A DNA stretch of 64,000 bases from Conoideocrella luteorostrata (taxonomy: Eukaryota > Ascomycota > Sordariomycetes > Hypocreales > Clavicipitaceae): NCBI GenBank assembly GCA_032433595.1, contig JASWJB010000211.1, positions 1 through 64,000 of the forward strand, read 5' to 3'. The position numbers and the translations under genes are program-made. Shown piece after piece: positions 60,347-64,000 of the stretch. Position 1 is the first letter of the stretch. Each line of letters opens with the position of its first letter. The notes beneath the pieces were generated by a model that ran no database searches, was not told the DNA's origin, and saw only the letters and a program-made list of their open reading frames with translations.

Positions 60347-63311
60347 GTTAAAGGAGGTAACAGATAATGCAATATGTAGGGAGAGGTCGCTTCGATGATG
60401 TTGGAGAATACTTTGACATGGAAGGATTCTGGATGGAACGCTGGATAAACAGTCGTTTATGAGCTTTTAGCCGTCGCGCGAATCCTTCCATCCTTCCAAA
60501 ATGATTCCCGCACGAAGAAGACTGGAACTAGCCTGCATCCAAGACTGCATCCCACCTCGTGGGTCAACAACCAGGATTCTGTCAAACCTGTGTCGTAAGC
60601 TTCATTCTCTGCCCACCACCTTCTCGATTCATGGGCACCTGTCAAAGGAGAGTGAACAGTGACAGACAGCCTTGGCAGAGTAGCAGGGATTATTTCTGAG
60701 AGAGTCCGCGATGATACCCGCTGGTTAGACGCATAGTCAACTGTGTTGTGATATGAATGGATACCGACCCCATGCAGCCAGGCATAGACGCCAACGAGAC
60801 GGGAGATCAGTTAGTTACACGCTTCTCGGAGGGGGGTGTGGGAGGAAAGAGATTTCCGCGCGACGGTATGGTCTCAACATGAGTCAACCCGCGCAAAGTA
60901 CAGGTTGCGGCACAGTGGCGACGAGGGTATAATACAAGTACATATTGTACGTAGAAACATTAGTTGCTCATTGACTCTGCACACGGTCAGGATATCCAAA
61001 ACAGTTCTGAACGGGCCCATAACGTGTCGTGGGTGGCCGAGCCAAGGAAATCGCGGATGCTACGTGCGGGTGGATTTGAGATCAATTAAGTTTATCGAAT
61101 GTTGGCGGGGCTTTATTTTCATCCCATGTTTTGCCAGGTGCAAACTGCCGCTCGAGCAGTTTCTACCTGCTGCGGACCTGCGACAACAGGCAAAAATACC
61201 GACATGAGCTGGAGAATCTGCTGTTTTTCGCGACACAAAAATTGCACCATGATGACAAAGGCAGCCTGGGCGACTTGCCTGTTTGGGGCACGAAGCCGAA
61301 GATGGTGATGGCGGCTCGAAACTCTGTGGAATTTCATTCCGACCCAGCGAGCTTAACGACGGCAGACGGGCAAGCCGTGGTGCCCCGGGTGTGATTATGT
61401 GCACGCAAACGTACAACATTGCATCGTATAATGCCATACAGCACTCCATAGCTACAGTGTCGTACACGAAGTGCTTACAAATGGAGTCTGGTTTTGGCAG
61501 CAGGAAAATCTAGCCAGCGCCCGGGACTGGGTTCTGATGGAAGCGATTTCCGTTTCCGAGGCGAAGCTTCGAGCGTTAGACTTCCTAGCTGTCGCTGTCC
61601 AGGAATGGCTGGTTGCAGGAATGGATTCACACTAACTCCTTGGCAGGTTAGGGCCAAAATGCCCTGGACACTTGGTCGCAGACGTGGACGGCGACAGCGA
61701 CAGTGACAGCGTCGGTGACACTGGCAGCGACTCTCACTTACACCGACTGGAGTGTGACAATGGGCCATCTCTCATTTCGCCGCCAAGATGCTGCACCGCG
61801 CATCGCTCACCATCAGGCCATTGTCGTGCTCGTCTGTTTGGAAGCCAGCCGTGACTTTCGCGGCGTTCTTGATTGCATCAGCGTCTGGTTTCGGAAACAT
61901 GCTTCAGGGTGTTCCGATAGTCTGGATCATTTATTTCCATCCCCTGGTCTCCAAGACCGGGCTCTGTCCAGCATTGTCATGCAATTTCCATTGTGCTGAG
62001 AGCTTCAGGTTTGGGGTGCTCCATGCTAGTAGTGTTGGAATTGGAGCGGCCCACTCGTCTCCAACTTCCAAGTCCTGCATGGCACGAAGGATCGAAGTAG
62101 CTTCTCGGGTAATTATTTTGAGTGTGAAACCCAGCGGAGCATGGAGCGGAACAAAAAAGTTCCTGGAAACGCTGCGCGAAGAAATTCCCAGAAATACTGT
62201 GGGAGAGCAGATCACGTAGACATTTTGAAGTATACGGAGTAGTTACGGAGTACGGCGTAACCTAGAATTAACTAATTAATAGCGTTTTCTGGGGGGGAGG
62301 CACTCACAATAGCGGGAAAATCCTCAGAAAACCCTCAAATCCACGGCGTTCCACTCTGACCGCAACGCTACATGTGCCCAGGCTCAAAAAAAAAAACGAC
62401 AGAGACATGAAACTTTCGCTTTTCCTCTTTTCGTTCCATTTAGATGGTGATAATGAAGGCAATTATTGAAACTGCTCGCAACGCGCATGTGCAATATTAT
62501 CCAAGCGGGAAGGCAGTGCACAGGTACACTGTTTGTTAGCGCCTGGGCGGTTGTTGAAGCAGGATCTACGTTACCTCGTCCTTGTCAGGGGTTAATTCTT
62601 GCTATAGGTTGGACGGTGCTCCATAGTGTCGACTATTTTGCAGTCGGTACTAGACCAAGGGGCTGCTCAGTGGATAGGTTGACTGCCGCCTGGAGATTAC
62701 CGAGCGGGATAAGCGGACCAGCCACCATCGACCGGGCACTTCTGGCTCGCGTTGCGCCTGTCCGCAAAATGCTTTGTAAGACTTGTGGCACTGCTTCGGG
62801 GAGGCCATGCCAGGGTTGACGAGCTTACGACTTTAGTGTCCACCTCTGTACTCCGTAAAACGTGGGCTCTTTTCTCGGCCGCCAGCTGCATCACGCCCCC
62901 CCGGTTACCTCGACCATTGCAAACTACGGAGTACACAAAGTAAGCTTGTTACTGTACCGGGAGCGCGTGCGTGCTTACACAAGGTGGAGGAGGGTGGAAG
63001 TGGGAGGATGGGGGTGAGATTCGTGCTCGAGCTTCTGAGACGTTTTGACACAGGACATTGTCGTCAATGCTTCCCGTCTAAAACAAGTCGTCCTGTCAAT
63101 TCAATATCGTACGTGCAATTCGTACATGCTTGTCGTCTGAATCATCCGGTCGACGTTAGTCAGTTCATCGCCAAGGAACTGCGGCTACAATCACATATTA
63201 TATACACCATCTGCTCGCTTTCCTTCACCATATCCATCAACATTGTTGAATCCTTCGTCATTCTTCCAAGCGCACAACAAAAAGTACAAGAGTGTCTGGA
63301 CTAAAGAAAAC
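60347..63311. other. 3-kb divergent intergenic region of the isocyanide locus
   Basis: This lies between the isocyanide synthase (-) and the FAD monooxygenase (+), so it holds both promoters. Many ORFs of 60-143 codons overlap on both strands (for example 61060-61467 -, 61788-62219 +) without splice-linked partners or recognisable motifs. TACGGAGTA/TACTCCGTA occurs at 62233-62241, 62244-62252, 62849-62857 and 62925-62933. A decayed gene here cannot be excluded. Confidence 0.4.
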
Positions 63312-64000
63312 ATGCACGCAGACAAAGATATGGTCGCTGGTACATTAACCGCAGATGTTTGCATTATTGGCGGTATGTTGGTCCTCATCGGCAACACCAC
63401 TGACTCACCTTGTGTACTACTTGAGCGCTCATGGTGCTAACCTACGAACAGGTGGGCCGACTGGTCTTTTTACTGGCCTTTTGCTGCATCGTCTTGGAGT
63501 ATCCGTGTGTATCATAGGTTGGTCTACGAACTCTTGCTTGGACAAGCAACACCCGATCCTGACTTGGTGTTCTAGATGGGAAGCCTGGACCTCTTGAGCT
63601 GGGCCGAGCGGATGCGCTCAATGCACGCACACAGCAATACCTCGAGGTGGCTGATCTGCTGGACGAGCTTTTGCCCATCGGCCTCAAATGTAACAGTGAG
63701 TAGGCACATGCATGGCGCTTATGTGACCAGAAACCCCCGGCTGACGTGGTTGATCCTTGTTTCCTTTCACTTTTCTAGCAAGCTCTACATTTGCAGATGG
63801 AGAGTTCAAGTCACGCCAAAATACGTGGTGGGTTGGTCTCGAGCACGCACTGCACAAGAACTTCCTCATGATCGGGCAGCCGGTGGTGGAGAAGATGCTT
63901 GCCAGCAGACTAGACGGGCTGGTGCGATTTAGCGAGCAGGTCGTGTCTGTCACGGAGAATGACGCTGCCGTCGAAGTCGTCACCGACTCTGGCTTCAAGG
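63312..64000 (+). CDS. FAD-dependent monooxygenase (phenol-hydroxylase-like), 5' part, cut by window end
   Basis: Exons 63312-63372, 63452-63517, 63576-63695 and 63779 onward, with introns of 79, 58 and 83 nt (GTATGT, GTTGGT and GTGAGT donors; CTAAC/CTGAC branches). The joined N-terminus reads DVCIIGGGPTGLFTGLLL (Rossmann GxGxxG for FAD), then VCIIDGKPGPLELGRADA and LNARTQQYLEVADLLDELLP, the pattern of the PHBH/phenol 2-monooxygenase group. The Rossmann motif itself is split by the first intron, which supports that join. About 150 residues are visible and the open frame continues off the window. No signal peptide. Location beside the isocyanide synthase suggests a tailoring hydroxylation or epoxidation step; that is inference, as such enzymes also serve aromatic catabolism. 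Confidence 0.88.

Noticed and set aside
61060..62219. Overlapping ORFs between the isocyanide synthase and FAD monooxygenase genes
   Set aside because: All frames are similarly open in GC-rich DNA and none gives a recognisable domain or joins through canonical introns.
1..64000. tRNA, rRNA or CRISPR features
   Set aside because: I searched by eye for T-loop motifs and regular spaced repeats and saw none; the only direct repeats are LTRs and short motifs.

Overview
This is a stretch of a filamentous ascomycete genome, probably Sordariomycetes and most likely Hypocreales (insect- or fungus-associated lineages). The grounds are short 45-100 nt introns with GTNNGT donors and CTAAC/CTGAC branch sites, an FTA2-type kinase-like protein, fungal MFS, S28 and GH31 genes, a secreted heat-labile-enterotoxin-like ADP-ribosyltransferase of the kind known from insect-pathogenic Hypocreales, and a large transposon block decayed by repeat-induced point mutation (RIP). 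The genus is inference only.

The window has two compartments. Bases 1 to about 25460 are an extremely AT-rich, stop-riddled, gene-free block of nested Ty3/Gypsy LTR retrotransposons. Three copies of one chromodomain-bearing family (A, + coding strand, cut by the window start; B and C, - coding strand, both complete) sit inside one older Gypsy element (D, - strand). B and C keep 424-425 bp LTRs and exact 5-bp target duplications (GTTTA, CTCTG). D's integrase can be followed across both insertions. RIP has changed the reverse-transcriptase YxDD to YxNN and the Gag zinc-knuckle cysteines mostly to tyrosine.

From about 25460 onward the DNA has normal composition and widely spaced genes: a tandem SnoaL-like protein; the secreted enterotoxin-A-like protein (879 aa); a small secreted protein with three exons; a small repeat protein; an FTA2-like kinase fold protein; a 428-codon gene broken by a 93-bp solo LTR; an intracellular GH31 alpha-glucosidase-like enzyme; an S28 serine peptidase; a four-exon HSL-type alpha/beta hydrolase; a decayed amidase; and then a likely secondary-metabolite locus.

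That locus holds an MFS exporter (55580-57252, +), a fused isocyanide synthase/TauD dioxygenase (58182-60346, -, four exons, 649 aa) and an FAD-dependent monooxygenase running off the window end (63312-64000, +). The inferred scheme is that the synthase makes an isocyanide from an amino acid, the fused dioxygenase and the flavoenzyme tailor it, and the MFS protein exports it. The broken amidase next door may be a lost cluster member.

Two dispersed small-repeat signals run through the gene-bearing half: a 92-93 bp TG...CA solo-LTR family (three copies, one with a perfect GCATC target duplication inside a gene) and the 9-mer TACGGAGTA/TACTCCGTA (14 exact copies found by eye). Exon coordinates below were worked out by hand from splice signals and frame continuity; no database search was run.
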